From the NCBI GenBank assembly GCA_017308375.1, contig JAFKEW010000047.1, positions 1 to 64,000 on the forward strand: a stretch of DNA of 64,000 nucleotides, given 5' to 3'. Of this stretch, positions 1 through 7,952 are shown piece by piece. The first letter of the stretch is position 1. The number at the start of each line of letters is the position of its first letter. The notes under the pieces are model-generated. The model did not search any database. It was not told the origin of the DNA and saw only the letters and a program-made list of their open reading frames with translations. The position numbers were made by a program, and so were the translations under genes. Origin of the DNA: Alphaproteobacteria bacterium (GTDB lineage Bacteria > Pseudomonadota > Alphaproteobacteria > Micropepsales > Micropepsaceae).

Positions 1-552
1 CCGGTTTTCGACTGGGTGGCGCGGCCGGGGCCCAAGCGGGCCGGCGGACTGGAACGGTTTTTCTTCTGGCTGCTGCGTGGCCGCGCGATTCCGTTCGGCG
101 AGGTCTGGATGAGCCACGATGGCGCGGCCTGTGCCGCATGGCTGCCGCCTGATTCACCGCCGGATCAGGGCGGCTTTCGCGAACAGATGCGGATGCTGGC
201 GCTTTTCATGCGGCTTTGCGGCCTGCCGCGTCTGCGCCGCGGCTCCGCCATGGCAGGCGCGATGGAACACAATCACCCGGCGGAGCGGCATTTCTATCTC
301 GCCTTCATCGCGGTGGCGCCGCGTTTCCAGGGCGGGGGCCTTGGCTCGGCGATCCTGTCGGCCACGCTAAAGCGCGCCGACGAAACGGCAATGCCGGCCT
401 ATCTCGAAAATTCCAATCCGAAGAACACGGCGCTTTACCGGCACGCAGGCTTCATCGCGCGCGGCAATATCGCACCGCGAGGCGCCCCGCCCCTGATCGC
501 GATGTGGCGGCCGGCCAGAAACGGCTACGCCTCCAGCTCGCTGTCCCAGTAA
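1..552 (+). CDS. GNAT family N-acetyltransferase (5' partial)
   Basis: The reading frame is open from base 1, so the N-terminus lies outside the window; about 183 residues are visible. The C-terminal half carries the acetyl-CoA binding pattern of GNAT enzymes (VAPRFQGGGLGSAIL) followed by YLENSNPKNTALYRHAGF, the usual final strand and helix. The substrate cannot be predicted. It resembles the complete GNAT protein at 33415-34014, including the closing MWR motif, so the two look like paralogues. Its 3' end overlaps the converging HNH gene by 28 bases. Confidence 0.85.
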   Translation, partial: PVFDWVARPGPKRAGGLERFFFWLLRGRAIPFGEVWMSHDGAACAAWLPPDSPPDQGGFREQMRMLALFMRLCGLPRLRRGSAMAGAMEHNHPAERHFYLAFIAVAPRFQGGGLGSAILSATLKRADETAMPAYLENSNPKNTALYRHAGFIARGNIAPRGAPPLIAMWRPARNGYASSSLSQ

Positions 553-1085
553 AGAAAGTCGGCCCAGGATTCGTGCAGGTAATTGGGCGGAAAACGGCGG
601 CCATTGTTACGCAGTTCGCTGACGGTCGGCCGGTGCGGGCGGTTTTTCGGGAACATGCCGATCTGGCGCGGCAGCAGCCCGCCCTTGCGCAGATTGCAGG
701 GCGCGCACGCGGTGACCACGTTATCCCACGTGGTGCGCCCGCCGCGGGAACGCGGAATGACATGATCGAAGGTCAGATCGTCTTCGCCGCCGCAATACTG
801 GCATTCGAAACAATCGCGCAGGAAGACATTGAAGCGGGTGAAAGCCGGATTGCGCGCAGGCTTCACATAGGTTTTGAGCGAAACGACCGAAGGCAGCTTC
901 ATTTCAAAACTGGGCGAATGCACGCAACGCTCGTACTCCGCCAGGATGTTCACGCGCTCAAGGAACACCGCCTTGATCGTGTCCTGCCAGGACCATAGCG
1001 ACAGCGGGAAATAGCTCAGCGGACGATAATCCGCATTGAGCACCAGGGCCGGGCAATTGTCGGGGATGCGCGCGGCCGCTAACAC
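525..1085 (-). CDS. HNH endonuclease
   Basis: A 186-residue HNH nuclease-family protein. It has two zinc-ribbon cysteine pairs (CQYC and CAPC) around the DHVIPRSRGG core with the following WDN, the metal and DNA-cleaving centre of HNH nucleases. The N-terminal part (ALVLNADYRPLSYFPLSLWSW) is typical of a chromosomal alphaproteobacterial HNH protein of this size. I start it at the GTG at 1085, preceded by GGAG at 7-base spacing; a longer frame to 1175 exists but adds an untypical tail. The biological role of the family is not known to me. It is not next to a methyltransferase, so restriction is unlikely. Confidence 0.88.
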   Translation of the reverse strand: MLAAARIPDNCPALVLNADYRPLSYFPLSLWSWQDTIKAVFLERVNILAEYERCVHSPSFEMKLPSVVSLKTYVKPARNPAFTRFNVFLRDCFECQYCGGEDDLTFDHVIPRSRGGRTTWDNVVTACAPCNLRKGGLLPRQIGMFPKNRPHRPTVSELRNNGRRFPPNYLHESWADFLYWDSELEA

Positions 1086-1187
1086 GGGAAGACTCCGTTG
1101 AAGACGACACCTCCTTATCCGGTGTGCAAATTCTCCGGTGCGGGGGACTTTAGGGTGCGTCGCCGCCGATGCCAAGAATCCCCAGGG

Positions 1188-1880
1188 TCACACAGCACAG
1201 GAAATCGGGTCCTGCCGGGCCAACTGACCGCGCAACGCCAGGGCCAGGAACGCCCCACCCAGCGAAAGACCGGCCGGATCAATGCCATGCCCCACCCCCG
1301 GCGAGACATGCCACTGCACGGCGGCCCCCGCCCGGCCCAGCGCCGTTGCCGAAGCGAACAACGCCTCCGCCGGGATCATCGGATCGGCATCGCCGTGAAC
1401 AAGCAGGATGGGCGGTGCATCAGGTGCCTGTGGCGGCAGCGCCTCCGCCCCGGCGAGAACACCCGAATAACCGATGATGGCGAATGGCTTGACCGGTCGC
1501 CGCAAGCCGACATGCAGCGACATCATGGTGCCCTGGCTGAAGCCGACCAACGCGAGGCGTTCCGGCGGCAGGCCATGCCGGGACAGTTCGCTGTCCAGAA
1601 AATCATTCAGCACATCGGCCGCACTTTCGACACCGCGCAGCATCTCCGCCGGGTCGAGCCGGGAAATCGGAAACCATTGATAGCCCGACGGTGAACCGGC
1701 ACAGGGTTCGGGCGCATTGGGGGCAACGAACGCCACGGTCGGCAACAGGCGCTGCCAATGCGGCGCGAGCCCGATGAGATCGTTACCATCCGCGCCATAG
1801 CCATGACAGAGCACGACCAGATGCGTGGCCGCCCCACGCGCAGGCGGCAGACGCGGACCGGAGAGTGGACGCAAGGCCAT
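1188..1880 (-). CDS. alpha/beta hydrolase, phospholipase/carboxylesterase family
   Basis: A 230-residue serine hydrolase of the dienelactone hydrolase/carboxylesterase type. Visible elements are the oxyanion region LCHGYGADGND, the nucleophile elbow GFSQGT, a catalytic Asp in HGDADPMI and a catalytic His in GVGHGID, all in the expected order. It probably cleaves short acyl esters in the cytoplasm, as no signal peptide is seen. Its ATG overlaps the alkA stop by one base (TGATG), so the two are translationally coupled. The exact substrate is open. Confidence 0.88.
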   Translation of the reverse strand: MALRPLSGPRLPPARGAATHLVVLCHGYGADGNDLIGLAPHWQRLLPTVAFVAPNAPEPCAGSPSGYQWFPISRLDPAEMLRGVESAADVLNDFLDSELSRHGLPPERLALVGFSQGTMMSLHVGLRRPVKPFAIIGYSGVLAGAEALPPQAPDAPPILLVHGDADPMIPAEALFASATALGRAGAAVQWHVSPGVGHGIDPAGLSLGGAFLALALRGQLARQDPISCAV

Positions 1881-2572
1881 CAGGATTTTCCTTTTTTCTT
1901 TTTCGCCGCTTTTGCAAGCGCGAGCGCCTCGCGTTTTTCGCGCCGCAGGCCGTCTTCGTGAATCCAGAAAATACGCGCGGCGATCGTGCGATACGGCCGC
2001 CAGTTCTTTGCGAGCTTCTCCATCGCTTTTTCGTTGGGGCGCTTGCGCAATTTCAACGCCCTGGCGATGGCCGCCTGCAAGGCGACGTCACCCACCGGCC
2101 AGATATCGGCACGGCCGAGCGAGGACATCAGATAGATATCCGCGGTCCACGGCCCGATGCCCTTCACCGCCGTCAGGTGCGCACGCGCATCTTCATCGGC
2201 AAGCCGCTTGACGCGCTTGAGATCGAGCGTGCCGTCGAGAATTGCGGCCGCGATGGTCTTCATATGCTTCTGCTTGGGCGCGGAAAGACCGCAGCCGCGC
2301 AAGGTCTCGGCATCGGCCGCCAGCACGATGGCAGGTTCGAATGGATCGAGCACCGCTTTCAGACGCCCGAAGATGGTATCAGCCGCCGCGGTGGACAATT
2401 GCTGGCTGACCACGATCTCGACCAATGCCTCGAACCCATCCTTGCGGCGATGGCGGTAGGGCGGCTTGCCGGCGCGTTCGATGACCGCGTGCAAACGCTC
2501 GTCAGCGGCCATCAGCGCGGCAATCGCACGATCGAGATCTGTGGGCGTGGTAATGCGGTGCGATTTCGGCAT
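1880..2572 (-). CDS. alkA: DNA-3-methyladenine glycosylase II (AlkA type)
   Basis: A 230-residue helix-hairpin-helix GPD glycosylase that removes alkylated purines in base excision repair. The hairpin AVKGIGPWTAD and the catalytic aspartate in WPVGDVALQ are both present, and VSQQLSTAAAD matches the family's first helices. There is no Ada N-terminal extension. The C-terminus is very lysine-rich. It starts only 26 bases from the divergent gluQ and is coupled to the downstream esterase. Confidence 0.9.
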   Translation of the reverse strand: MPKSHRITTPTDLDRAIAALMAADERLHAVIERAGKPPYRHRRKDGFEALVEIVVSQQLSTAAADTIFGRLKAVLDPFEPAIVLAADAETLRGCGLSAPKQKHMKTIAAAILDGTLDLKRVKRLADEDARAHLTAVKGIGPWTADIYLMSSLGRADIWPVGDVALQAAIARALKLRKRPNEKAMEKLAKNWRPYRTIAARIFWIHEDGLRREKREALALAKAAKKKKGKS

Positions 2573-2598
2573 GGACAGGAAAATGCTAGCTCAGCGTT

Positions 2599-3417
2599 AT
2601 GATTGTCACGCGTTTCGCGCCAAGTCCAACCGGATTGCTGCATCTGGGCCATGCCTTCGCCGCGATCACGGCAGCGAACGCGGGCGGCCGCTTCCTGTTG
2701 CGCATCGAGGATATCGACATCGCGCGGGCACGGACGGAATTCGCGGCTGCGATCCTCGAAGACCTGGCGTGGCTGGGATTGCGCTGGAAAGAACCGGTGC
2801 TCAGGCAATCCACGCGCTTCGATGCCTATCGCGCCGCGCTTGCGCGGCTGGCGGCGATGGACCTGCTCTATCCCTGTTTCTGCACCCGGAAAGAAATCGC
2901 AGAAGAAATCGCACGCGCGAGCGAAGCGCCGCAGGGGCCGGAAGGGCCGCTTTATCCCGGAACCTGCAGGCATCTTTCACCCGACGCGCGAAAGATGCGC
3001 ATCGCTTCAGGCATCTCTTACGCATTGCGGCTGGACGCACAAAAGGCGGCCGCAATTGCCGGGGTCCTGACATTTATCGAACACGGCAAGACACTTGCCG
3101 TTGCGCCGTTGCTGTTTGGCGATGTGGTGCTGGCGCGGAAGGAAACGCCCACATCCTATCATCTGGCCGTGGTGGTGGACGATGCGCATCAGGGCGTGAA
3201 CCTTGTCACGCGGGGGAACGACCTGTTGGCGGCCACGCATATCCAGCGTGTGCTACAGACGCTGCTGGGATTGCCGGAACCTGCCTACGCACATCACCGG
3301 CTGATCCTGGATGCAGAGGGGCGCAAATTCTCCAAACGGGACAAGGCGGTGACCCTGCGCGACCTGCGCACGGCCGGCGAAACGCCGGAAAGCATCCGCG
3401 ACAGGCTCAAACTTTGA
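2599..3417 (+). CDS. gluQ: glutamyl-Q tRNA(Asp) synthetase
   Basis: A 272-residue paralogue of the GluRS catalytic core lacking the anticodon-binding domain. It attaches glutamate to queuosine at position 34 of tRNA-Asp. The class I signatures are the HIGH-type HLGHA near residue 17 and the KMSKS-type KFSKRDK near residue 237. A zinc-knuckle pattern CFCTRKE followed by YPGTCR is typical of GluQRS. It is divergent from alkA and followed by a clear hairpin terminator. Confidence 0.93.
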   Translation: MIVTRFAPSPTGLLHLGHAFAAITAANAGGRFLLRIEDIDIARARTEFAAAILEDLAWLGLRWKEPVLRQSTRFDAYRAALARLAAMDLLYPCFCTRKEIAEEIARASEAPQGPEGPLYPGTCRHLSPDARKMRIASGISYALRLDAQKAAAIAGVLTFIEHGKTLAVAPLLFGDVVLARKETPTSYHLAVVVDDAHQGVNLVTRGNDLLAATHIQRVLQTLLGLPEPAYAHHRLILDAEGRKFSKRDKAVTLRDLRTAGETPESIRDRLKL

Positions 3418-3434
3418 CCGGAACATGATCGGGA

Positions 3435-3471
3435 ATGGCCGCCATAAAGGCGGCCATGACGACTTGTTTTT
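3435..3471 (+). terminator. rho-independent terminator after gluQ
   Basis: A perfect 9-bp stem, ATGGCCGCC at 3435-3443 and GGCGGCCAT at 3449-3457, closes a 5-base loop. A T-rich tract follows at 3465-3471. It sits between the convergent gluQ and ecm genes, so it may also terminate ecm from the other side. Confidence 0.7.
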
Positions 3472-3480
3472 ATGGAACGA

Positions 3481-5451
3481 TCAATCCGTCGCCAACTCGA
3501 CGATGTCGTGCATGATGACGTTCAGGTCGTAATCCTTGGGGCTGAAGACTGCGCTGACGCCGGATTTTTTCAGCACCGCTTCGTCTTCCGGCGGAATGAT
3601 GCCGCCCGCTACCACCTTCACATCCGAAAGCCCGGCCGATTTCAGCTTGTCCACCACTTCGGCAGCCAGTGGCACATGACTGCCGGACAGGATGGACAGC
3701 CCGACCACATGCGGGTGCTGTTCCTTGGCGGCGGTCACAATCTCGTCCGGCGAAAAGCGGATACCATTGTAGATCACGCTCATGCCCACATCGCGGGCGC
3801 GGATGGCAATCTGTTCGGCGCCATTGGAATGACCGTCAAGTCCGGGTTTGGCGACCAGAAAGGTCAGCTTGCGCCCAAGCTTCTGTGAGGCCGCGTCCAC
3901 TTCATCGCGCAGCGCCAGGATGCGTTCGTCATTGCGCACCGGTGCATTGGCGGCAACGCCGGTGGGGGCACGATATTCGCCGAACGCATTGCGCAAAGTT
4001 TGCGCCCATTCGCCCGTCGTCACACCGGCCTTCGCACACGCAATCGACACCGGCATGATGTTGGTGCCGTCTTTCGCCGCGGCTGCCAGCGCGGCCAGGC
4101 TTTCGGCCACCTTCGCGTCGTCGCGTTCCGCACGCCATGCCGTCAGCCGGGCGATCTGCTGCGCTTCCGCCTTATCGTCCACCACCACGAAATTGGAATT
4201 GCCCGCCATCAGGGGCGAGGGTTCGGTCTCCGTATATTTGTTGACGCCGACGCGGATTTCCTCGCCGGTTTCGATCGCCTCCACCCGCGCCGCGTTAGAG
4301 CGGACCAGCCGCTCTTTCATATATTCGAGGGCTTCCTGTGCCGACGCACCGCCCAGATCTTCGATCCGCGCAATCTCGCTTTTGATCTGTTCCGTCAGCA
4401 CCGCCACCTTTTCTTCGATCACCTTTGAGCCGTCGAAGATGTCTTCATAGTCCAGCATGTCGGTTTCATAAGCGCCGATCTGTTGCAGGCGCAGCGACCA
4501 TTGCTGGTCCCATGGCCGCGGCAGGCCCAACGCTTCGTTCCACGCCGGCAATTGCACCGCACGGGCACGCGCATTCTTGGAAAGCGTCACGCCCAGCATT
4601 GCAAACAGAACGCGATAGACATTGTTCTCCGGCTGCGGTTCGGTCAGGCCCAGCGAATTCACCTGCACGCCATAACGGAAGCGGCGCAGCTTGGGATCGC
4701 TGACGCCATAACGCCCCCGCGTGATCTCATCCCACAGCCCGCCCATCGCACGCAGCTTGCAGATTTCAGTAATAAACTTCACACCGGAATTGACGAAGAA
4801 ACTCATCCGGCCGACGGCCTTGGGGAATTCCTTTTCGGGGATCGCGCCGCGTTTCTTCGCGGCGTCGAGAACCGCAATCGCAGTGGCAAGCGCAAACGCC
4901 GCCTCCTCCACCGCATCGGCACCAGCCTCCTGCAGATGGTAGGAGCAGAGATTGATCGGATTCCATTTCGGCAGTTCGGCGGTGGTGAAGGCGATGGTGT
5001 CGGTCGTCAGGCGCAGCGCCGGCCCGGGCGGGAAGATATAGGTGCCGCGGGCGAGATATTCCTTGATGATGTCGTTCTGCGTCGTGCCCTGCAGGCTGGC
5101 CCGTGCAGCCCCCTGTTCATCCGCCACCGCAACATAAAGCGCCAGCAGCCAGGCGGCCGGCGCGTTGATCGTCATCGAGGTGTTCATCTGCGCCAGCGGC
5201 AGGCCGTCGAACAGGGTGCGCATGTCGCCCAGATGGCAGATCGGCACGCCGACCTTGCCCACCTCACCCTTGGCGAGGAGATGATCGCTGTCGTAACCCG
5301 TCTGCGTCGGCAGATCGAAGGCCACGGAAAGCCCCGTCTGCCCCTTGGCCAGATTGGTGCGGTAGAGCGCGTTGGAGGCCGCGGCACTCGAATGGCCCGC
5401 ATAGGTGCGGAAAATCCATGGCTTGTCGCGCCGGGTTTCCGTTTCGCTCAT
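3481..5451 (-). CDS. ecm: ethylmalonyl-CoA mutase
   Basis: A 656-residue single-chain B12-dependent acyl-CoA mutase that converts (2R)-ethylmalonyl-CoA to (2S)-methylsuccinyl-CoA in the ethylmalonyl-CoA pathway. The N-terminal TIM-barrel half shows FRTYAGHSSA and LSVAFDLPTQTGYDSDH. The C-terminal cobalamin domain has LDGHSNGAEQI (the DxHxxG base-off motif) and GLSILSGSH. The length and these segments fit the MeaA/Ecm branch rather than methylmalonyl-CoA mutase. I use the ATG at 5451 because GAGG lies 9 bases before it; a GTG at 5472 would add seven residues. ccr and mcd lie nearby, which supports the pathway call. Confidence 0.92.
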   Translation of the reverse strand: MSETETRRDKPWIFRTYAGHSSAAASNALYRTNLAKGQTGLSVAFDLPTQTGYDSDHLLAKGEVGKVGVPICHLGDMRTLFDGLPLAQMNTSMTINAPAAWLLALYVAVADEQGAARASLQGTTQNDIIKEYLARGTYIFPPGPALRLTTDTIAFTTAELPKWNPINLCSYHLQEAGADAVEEAAFALATAIAVLDAAKKRGAIPEKEFPKAVGRMSFFVNSGVKFITEICKLRAMGGLWDEITRGRYGVSDPKLRRFRYGVQVNSLGLTEPQPENNVYRVLFAMLGVTLSKNARARAVQLPAWNEALGLPRPWDQQWSLRLQQIGAYETDMLDYEDIFDGSKVIEEKVAVLTEQIKSEIARIEDLGGASAQEALEYMKERLVRSNAARVEAIETGEEIRVGVNKYTETEPSPLMAGNSNFVVVDDKAEAQQIARLTAWRAERDDAKVAESLAALAAAAKDGTNIMPVSIACAKAGVTTGEWAQTLRNAFGEYRAPTGVAANAPVRNDERILALRDEVDAASQKLGRKLTFLVAKPGLDGHSNGAEQIAIRARDVGMSVIYNGIRFSPDEIVTAAKEQHPHVVGLSILSGSHVPLAAEVVDKLKSAGLSDVKVVAGGIIPPEDEAVLKKSGVSAVFSPKDYDLNVIMHDIVELATD

Positions 5452-5524
5452 CGTCATCTGCCTCTTGCCCACCTGGGTTTAAACCCGGCTTGTCCCCACC
5501 GGCCGCATCAAAGCCGCGATTGCG

Positions 5525-5542
5525 CTGCGGTGCAACATTATG
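5525..5542 (-). promoter_or_regulatory. candidate operator and -10 box upstream of ecm
   Basis: Read towards ecm, a CATAAT hexamer (5542-5537) is followed directly by TGTTGCACCGCAG (5537-5525), about 75 bases before the ecm ATG. The 13-mer matches 11 of 13 positions of the sequence upstream of ccr at 6061-6073. The CATAAT is part of a perfect palindrome CAACAT-T-ATGTTG at 5533-5545. No convincing -35 box was found. A shared transcription factor site is an inference. Confidence 0.45.
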
Positions 5543-5609
5543 TTGGCCAGACCGTGCCAGACCGGCTTTGCCCCACCGCCGAATCCTGCGAGCCTGCGCC
5601 GTACGACAA

Positions 5610-5984
5610 ATGACCCAATTCGAAGACCAGAAGGCGCGGGCCAAACGCGCCGCCCTGAACGCGCTCCGCCGCGCCCAGCGTGCGGCCGCCCGCAGCGGCG
5701 TGGCACTTTCCGAATGGGAGGGGGAATTTCTCGGCTCGGTTGAAGAGCGGGTGCGCAAATACGGCCGCGCCTTCGCCGACCCGGACAAAGGGGCGCCCGG
5801 CACCTCTTTATCGCTGCGGCAGGCGGTGAAATTGAAGGAAATTGCCGCCAAGGCCAAAGCGGACACGGCCAAGGACGACGAGAAGAAAGCGCATAAGACG
5901 TTCGCCAAAAAGGCAAAATACCGGCCCGGTCCGAAACGGAAGGGCGGCTTGAACGGTCTGCGGCGGCGCAAAAAAATCAAATAA
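5610..5984 (+). CDS. conserved small basic hypothetical protein
   Basis: I do not recognise a named family. The 124-residue product has an Arg/Ala-rich N-terminal helix, a central region around LSEWEGEFLGSVEERV, and a strongly basic tail ending in RRRKKIK. It has no signal peptide or membrane segment. The charge pattern suggests nucleic-acid or ribosome contact, but that is only inference. I start it at the ATG at 5610; the frame is open further upstream, but that part overlaps the divergent ecm start. It lies between ecm and ccr, co-directional with ccr and 185 bases ahead of it. Confidence 0.7.
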   Translation: MTQFEDQKARAKRAALNALRRAQRAAARSGVALSEWEGEFLGSVEERVRKYGRAFADPDKGAPGTSLSLRQAVKLKEIAAKAKADTAKDDEKKAHKTFAKKAKYRPGPKRKGGLNGLRRRKKIK

Positions 5985-6052
5985 AGTTACCGCCCACCCC
6001 AGATTGTGACATTTTGTTTTAAATCAATGTTTTGCGGCGCATCATCCTTCGA

Positions 6053-6082
6053 TTGCTGTCTGTTGCACTGCAAAAATATACT
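6053..6082 (+). promoter_or_regulatory. candidate ccr promoter with an internal palindromic operator
   Basis: A TTGCTG -35 box (6053-6058) and a TATACT -10 box (6077-6082) are separated by 18 bases. Inside the spacer lies the palindrome TTGCA-C-TGCAA (6063-6073), part of the 13-mer TGTTGCACTGCAA shared with the ecm upstream region. The predicted transcript start is about 80 bases before the ccr ATG. TTGCA/TGCAA-type sites are known for regulators of short-chain acyl-CoA metabolism (RamB/PccR-type); the link here is an inference. Confidence 0.5.
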
Positions 6083-6169
6083 TGCCTCTCCACGCGAAGT
6101 GACCAATCCTCCGCCGCCGGCCAATCCTCCCCCAGCCGGAACGTGGCATCTGTCCGAAGAGAGGCAATC

Positions 6170-7450
6170 ATGGCATCGGCCGAAACCAAACCTTCGCTCG
6201 CGGTCTACAAGGACCTCTATGAAATCGGCGAGATTCCGCCGCTGGGCCACGTTCCGAAGAACATGTATGCTTGGGCCATCCGCAAGGACCGGCATGGCCC
6301 GCCGGAACAATCCTTCCAGCTTGAAGTCGTTCCCACCTGGTCGCTGGACAGCCATGACGTGCTGATCCTCGTGATGGCGGCCGGCGTGAATTACAACGGC
6401 GTCTGGGCGGGCCTCGGCACACCGGTGTCGCCGATCGATGGGCACAAGAACCCCTATCACATCGCAGGCTCCGACGCGGCGGGCGTGGTCTGGGCGGTCG
6501 GCTCCAAGGTGACGCGCTGGAAAGTCGGCGATGAAGTCGTTGTCCATTGCAATCAGGACGATGGCGACGATGAGGAGTGTAATGGCGGCGACCCGATGTT
6601 TTCGCCCAGCCAGCGCATCTGGGGTTACGAAACGCCCGATGGCAGCTTTGCCCAGTTCGCCCGCGTGCAGGACCGCCAACTGATGGAACGGCCGAAGCAC
6701 CTGCGCTGGGAAGAAGCCGCCTGTTACACCCTGACACTGGCCACCACCTACCGCATGTTCTTCGGCCATCGCCCGCATATCCTGCGGCCCGGGCACAATG
6801 TGCTCGTCTGGGGTGCATCGGGCGGGCTCGGGTCTTTCGCCATTCAGCTTTGTGCCGTGTCGGGCGCCAACGCGATCGGCGTGATCAGCGATGAATCGAA
6901 ACGCGACTTCGTCCTCAGCCTCGGCGCGAAAGGCGTGATCAATCGCAAGAACTTCAACTGCTGGGGCCAGATGCCGACCGTCGGCACCCCCGAATACGAT
7001 GCCTGGACCAAGGAAGCGCGCAAGTTCGGCAAGGCGATCTGGGACATCACCGGCAAGGGCAATGACGTCGACATGGTGTTCGAGCATCCGGGCGAGGCGA
7101 CCTTCCCCGTCTCGTGCCTGGTGGTGAAGCGCGGCGGCATGGTGGTGTTCTGCGCCGGGACCACGGGTTACAACCTGACCTTCGATGCACGCTATGTCTG
7201 GATGCGCCAGAAACGCATTCAGGGCAGCCACTTCGCCAATCTCAACCAGGCGAGCCAGGCCAACCGGCTGATGGTGGAACGTCGGCTTGACCCCTGCATG
7301 AGCGAAGTTTTCCCCTGGACCGATATTCCACGCGCGCACACGAAGATGTGGAAGAACGAACATCTTCCGGGCAACATGGCGGTTCTGGTCAACGCCCAGC
7401 GCCCGGGCCTCAAAACCTTTGAGGACGTGCTGGAACTGAGCGGACGCTGA
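6170..7450 (+). CDS. ccr: crotonyl-CoA carboxylase/reductase
   Basis: A 426-residue enoyl-thioester reductase of the medium-chain dehydrogenase superfamily. It performs the NADPH-dependent reductive carboxylation of crotonyl-CoA to ethylmalonyl-CoA, the key step of the EMC pathway. Family landmarks are GVNYNGVWAGLG, HIAGSDAAGVVW, the nucleotide-binding GASGGLGSFA and the diagnostic MVFEHPGEATFP. The ATG at 6170 follows a GAGG ribosome site; an upstream in-frame start at 6032 gives an untypical extension. The gene sits close to ecm and mcd. Confidence 0.95.
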   Translation: MASAETKPSLAVYKDLYEIGEIPPLGHVPKNMYAWAIRKDRHGPPEQSFQLEVVPTWSLDSHDVLILVMAAGVNYNGVWAGLGTPVSPIDGHKNPYHIAGSDAAGVVWAVGSKVTRWKVGDEVVVHCNQDDGDDEECNGGDPMFSPSQRIWGYETPDGSFAQFARVQDRQLMERPKHLRWEEAACYTLTLATTYRMFFGHRPHILRPGHNVLVWGASGGLGSFAIQLCAVSGANAIGVISDESKRDFVLSLGAKGVINRKNFNCWGQMPTVGTPEYDAWTKEARKFGKAIWDITGKGNDVDMVFEHPGEATFPVSCLVVKRGGMVVFCAGTTGYNLTFDARYVWMRQKRIQGSHFANLNQASQANRLMVERRLDPCMSEVFPWTDIPRAHTKMWKNEHLPGNMAVLVNAQRPGLKTFEDVLELSGR

Positions 7451-7474
7451 ACGTCTCGCGAGGGGGAATGTCTT

Positions 7475-7900
7475 ATGCCGGTATTTTCCGTCCGCACCAT
7501 GTTCGCAGCGGGCATTGCCATCGCCATGGCCGCGGGTCCGGCCGTAGCGGCAAACAGCACCATCATTACCGAAGCCGATAACGGCAAGGCGGTCGCGGTG
7601 CCGGCCAGCCAGCCGCTGGAAGTGCAGCTTCCCGGCACCAACGGCACCGGTTATTGGGTGCTGGACAGCGATCTGACACCGCAATTGTCGCTCTCGGGCC
7701 GGGTGACGCATTCGGTCAAACAGGCCGGTGCGCCCGAAACCACCATCTACTATTTCCGGCCGCATCTACCCGGCACGGTCGCCCTGAAAGCGCATTATGT
7801 GCGCACCGCGCCAGGCGAAGCTCACAGCGGCACGGACGGGAAAGAAACCTTCGCCGTCATCCTGACCGTTGCGGAAGCGTTGCCGGCACTTGGCTCTTGA
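7475..7900 (+). CDS. chagasin (I42) family protease inhibitor-like protein
   Basis: A 141-residue exported protein. An N-terminal signal peptide with a VAA/NS-like cleavage region near residue 26 precedes a single beta-sandwich domain. The GTNGTGYWVLD loop resembles the NPTTGY loop with which I42 inhibitors block papain-like cysteine peptidases, and YYFRPHLPGTVALKAHY resembles the family's later loops. It probably acts in the periplasm. It starts 24 bases after ccr behind an AGGGGG ribosome site, and a DUF885 peptidase-like gene follows. Its presence inside an EMC gene block is unexpected. Confidence 0.75.
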   Translation: MPVFSVRTMFAAGIAIAMAAGPAVAANSTIITEADNGKAVAVPASQPLEVQLPGTNGTGYWVLDSDLTPQLSLSGRVTHSVKQAGAPETTIYYFRPHLPGTVALKAHYVRTAPGEAHSGTDGKETFAVILTVAEALPALGS

Positions 7901-7952
7901 GTCGCGTCGCCGCGTTCCGGCTGCCGCGACGGCGCCCATGCGGGAGGTGCCG

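Noticed and set aside
5987..7765. Long open frame on the minus strand opposite ccr (592 codons)
   Set aside because: It lies antisense to a fully recognisable enzyme gene and has the amino-acid bias expected of the opposite strand in GC-rich DNA; no domain was seen.
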